A DNA stretch of 64,000 bases, from NCBI GenBank assembly GCA_003139545.1, contig PLJC01000038.1, forward strand, positions 124,587 through 188,586, read 5' to 3'. The notes below the pieces were generated by a model that saw only the letters and a list, made by a program, of their open reading frames with translations, did no database searches and was not told where the DNA came from. Source of the DNA: Actinomycetota bacterium. GTDB lineage: Bacteria; Actinomycetota; Thermoleophilia; Gaiellales; Gaiellaceae. Numbering within the stretch: the first letter of the stretch is position 1; the number at the start of each line of letters is the position of its first letter. Below, in pieces: positions 62,958 to 64,000 of this stretch. Made by a program: the position numbers and the translations under genes.

Positions 62958-64000
62958 GGGTCTCCTACTTCTCACCGCTGCCGCCGTCGACGTCGGGCAT
63001 CGCCGACTATTCGGCGCTGCTGCTGCCCGCGCTCGAACGGCTCGTCGAGGTCGAGCTGGTGCGCCCCGGTCGCACGCGTCCCGTGGCCGACACCGACGTC
63101 GCGCTCTACCACGTCGGCAACGATCCCGACGCGCACGGGTGGATCGTCGACGCGCTTCGCCGGCGTCCCGGCGTCGTCGTCCTGCACGACTTCGTCATCC
63201 ACCACCTCGTCGCGGGTCTCACCATCGGCCGTCACGACGGGCACGCGTACCTCGCCGCGATGGAGCGGGAAGCCGGCGTTCCGGGGCGCCTGCTTGGCTA
63301 CGGCGTGCTCGAAGGCCGCGTGCCGCCGCTGTGGGAGGTCCGGCCGCAGGAGTTCCCGCTCGCAGGAGAGGTGCTCGATCGCGCGACGAGCGTGATCGTG
63401 CACTCGCGGTACGTCGAGACGCTCGTTCGCGAGCACGGCTACGCCGGGCCGCTGCACCGGATTGCGCATCCCGCGTGGCCGGTCCCGCCCGTGGCGCCGG
63501 AGTCGGTGGCCGGGTCACCGCTCGTCGGCAGCTTCGGGCACATCAACGAGAACAAGCGCGTGCCCCAGCTCCTCGAGGCCTTCGCCGCGCTGCGGCGGAC
63601 GCGGCACGGGGCACGCCTGCTCGTCGTCGGCTCCGAGTCGCCCGGGTTCGATCTCGCCGGACGCATCGAACGCACGGGGCTCGACGCGACCGGTGTCATC
63701 CGCGAGCCGTACGTCGAGGAGGAGCGGCTGTGGGCGTTGATGGCGGCGTGCGACGCGATCGTGCTCCTGCGCGCGCCGACAATGGGCGAGACGTCGGGCG
63801 CCGCGATCCGCGCGCTCTCGCTCGGGAAGCCGCTCGTCGTCAGCGACGTCGGCTGGTTCTCGGAGCTGCCCGACGACGTGGCGATCAAGATTCCCGTCGG
63901 CGGCGACGAGGAGGTGCAGGCGCTCACGGCGGCTCTGCGCCGGCTCGCCGACCCGGAGGCGGCACGAGCGATGGGCGAGGCAGCGCGGGCGCTCGTCGCC
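62954..64000 (+). CDS. Family 4 glycosyltransferase, cut by window end
   Basis: Begins at GTG 62954 (GTGA overlap) and runs through the right edge: 349 codons visible. RVSYFSPLPPSTSGIADYSA and LLLPALERLVEVELVRPGRT ('F.PLPP..SGIADYS..LL.AL') are characteristic of a large GT4 clade involved in capsular or O-antigen polymers. VALYHVGNDPDAHGWIVDAL and VVVLHDFVIHHLVAGLTIGR ('Y.(I/V)GN...H..I...L..PGVVVLHD...HH') follow, then VGSFGHINENKRVPQLLEAF, AIVLLRAPTMGETSGAAIRA and LVVSDVGWFSELPDD. 'T.GETS(G/A)' stands where other GT4 enzymes have EGFG. Start is solid, 3' end missing. Confidence 0.93.
   Translation, partial: MRVSYFSPLPPSTSGIADYSALLLPALERLVEVELVRPGRTRPVADTDVALYHVGNDPDAHGWIVDALRRRPGVVVLHDFVIHHLVAGLTIGRHDGHAYLAAMEREAGVPGRLLGYGVLEGRVPPLWEVRPQEFPLAGEVLDRATSVIVHSRYVETLVREHGYAGPLHRIAHPAWPVPPVAPESVAGSPLVGSFGHINENKRVPQLLEAFAALRRTRHGARLLVVGSESPGFDLAGRIERTGLDATGVIREPYVEEERLWALMAACDAIVLLRAPTMGETSGAAIRALSLGKPLVVSDVGWFSELPDDVAIKIPVGGDEEVQALTAALRRLADPEAARAMGEAARALVA

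Overview
The window is about 64 kb of GC-rich DNA (roughly 70% by eye) and consists almost entirely of genes for making a surface polysaccharide. GTG and TTG starts are frequent, stop/start overlaps are pervasive (GTGA, ATGA, TGATG, TAATG, and several 8-base overlaps), and TANNNT boxes lie just upstream of start codons. Together with the character of the proteins this suggests an actinobacterium, probably of the class Thermoleophilia (Gaiella or Solirubrobacter relatives); that placement is inference. I saw no rRNA, tRNA, CRISPR array, insertion sequence or integrase, and no gene-free stretch above 300 bases. The longest gap between genes is about 70 bases.

Layout. 1-11156: a partial NodZ-like fucosyltransferase, a GT2-like protein, then a leftward operon of two DUF1647-like transferases, a double-length GT4 protein, GT2, an asparagine-synthetase-like amidotransferase, GT4, GT2 and a methyltransferase. 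11196-16693: a sulfotransferase/GT4 pair facing two methyltransferase/GT4 pairs. 16719-21982: a first assembly block with an O-antigen ligase/polymerase, GT4, FkbM methyltransferase, GT2 and a small initiating sugar-phosphate transferase. 21979-33652: a DUF218 protein, an ATP-grasp ligase, two outer-face beta-propeller proteins flanking a leftward GT-C/O-antigen-ligase pair, then epimerase, Wzz-like protein, GT2, a UDP-glucuronate-decarboxylase-like enzyme and a secreted glycoside hydrolase. 33649-48272: a leftward GT4/epimerase pair and a twelve-gene rightward operon (flippase, many GT4 enzymes, epimerase, DegT aminotransferase, deacetylase, GNAT acetyltransferase, methyltransferase). 48257-53361: GT4 and a second asparagine-synthetase-like gene, a shortened deacetylase-like protein, and a large PglC/WbaP-type initiating transferase. 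53358-64000: methyltransferase, CgeB-like transferase, GT2 plus DUF2304, GT-C protein, GDP-L-fucose synthase, second flippase, GDP-mannose dehydratase and further GT4 enzymes, the last cut by the window end.

How the parts fit. There are two initiating transferases, two flippases, two O-antigen ligase/polymerase proteins and about 25 glycosyltransferases, so the window probably serves more than one Wzx/Wzy-type polymer or glycolipid. Precursor enzymes point to GDP-L-fucose (Gmd plus Fcl, matching the NodZ-like transferase), a UDP-pentose (decarboxylase), and an amino sugar (DegT plus GNAT). Decorations are predicted to include sulfate, methyl groups, amides and amino-acyl groups.

The most striking non-coding pattern is that 21 likely operon heads carry a TANNNT hexamer whose last base lies 7-11 bases before the start codon. 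This implies leaderless transcripts and helps choose several starts.
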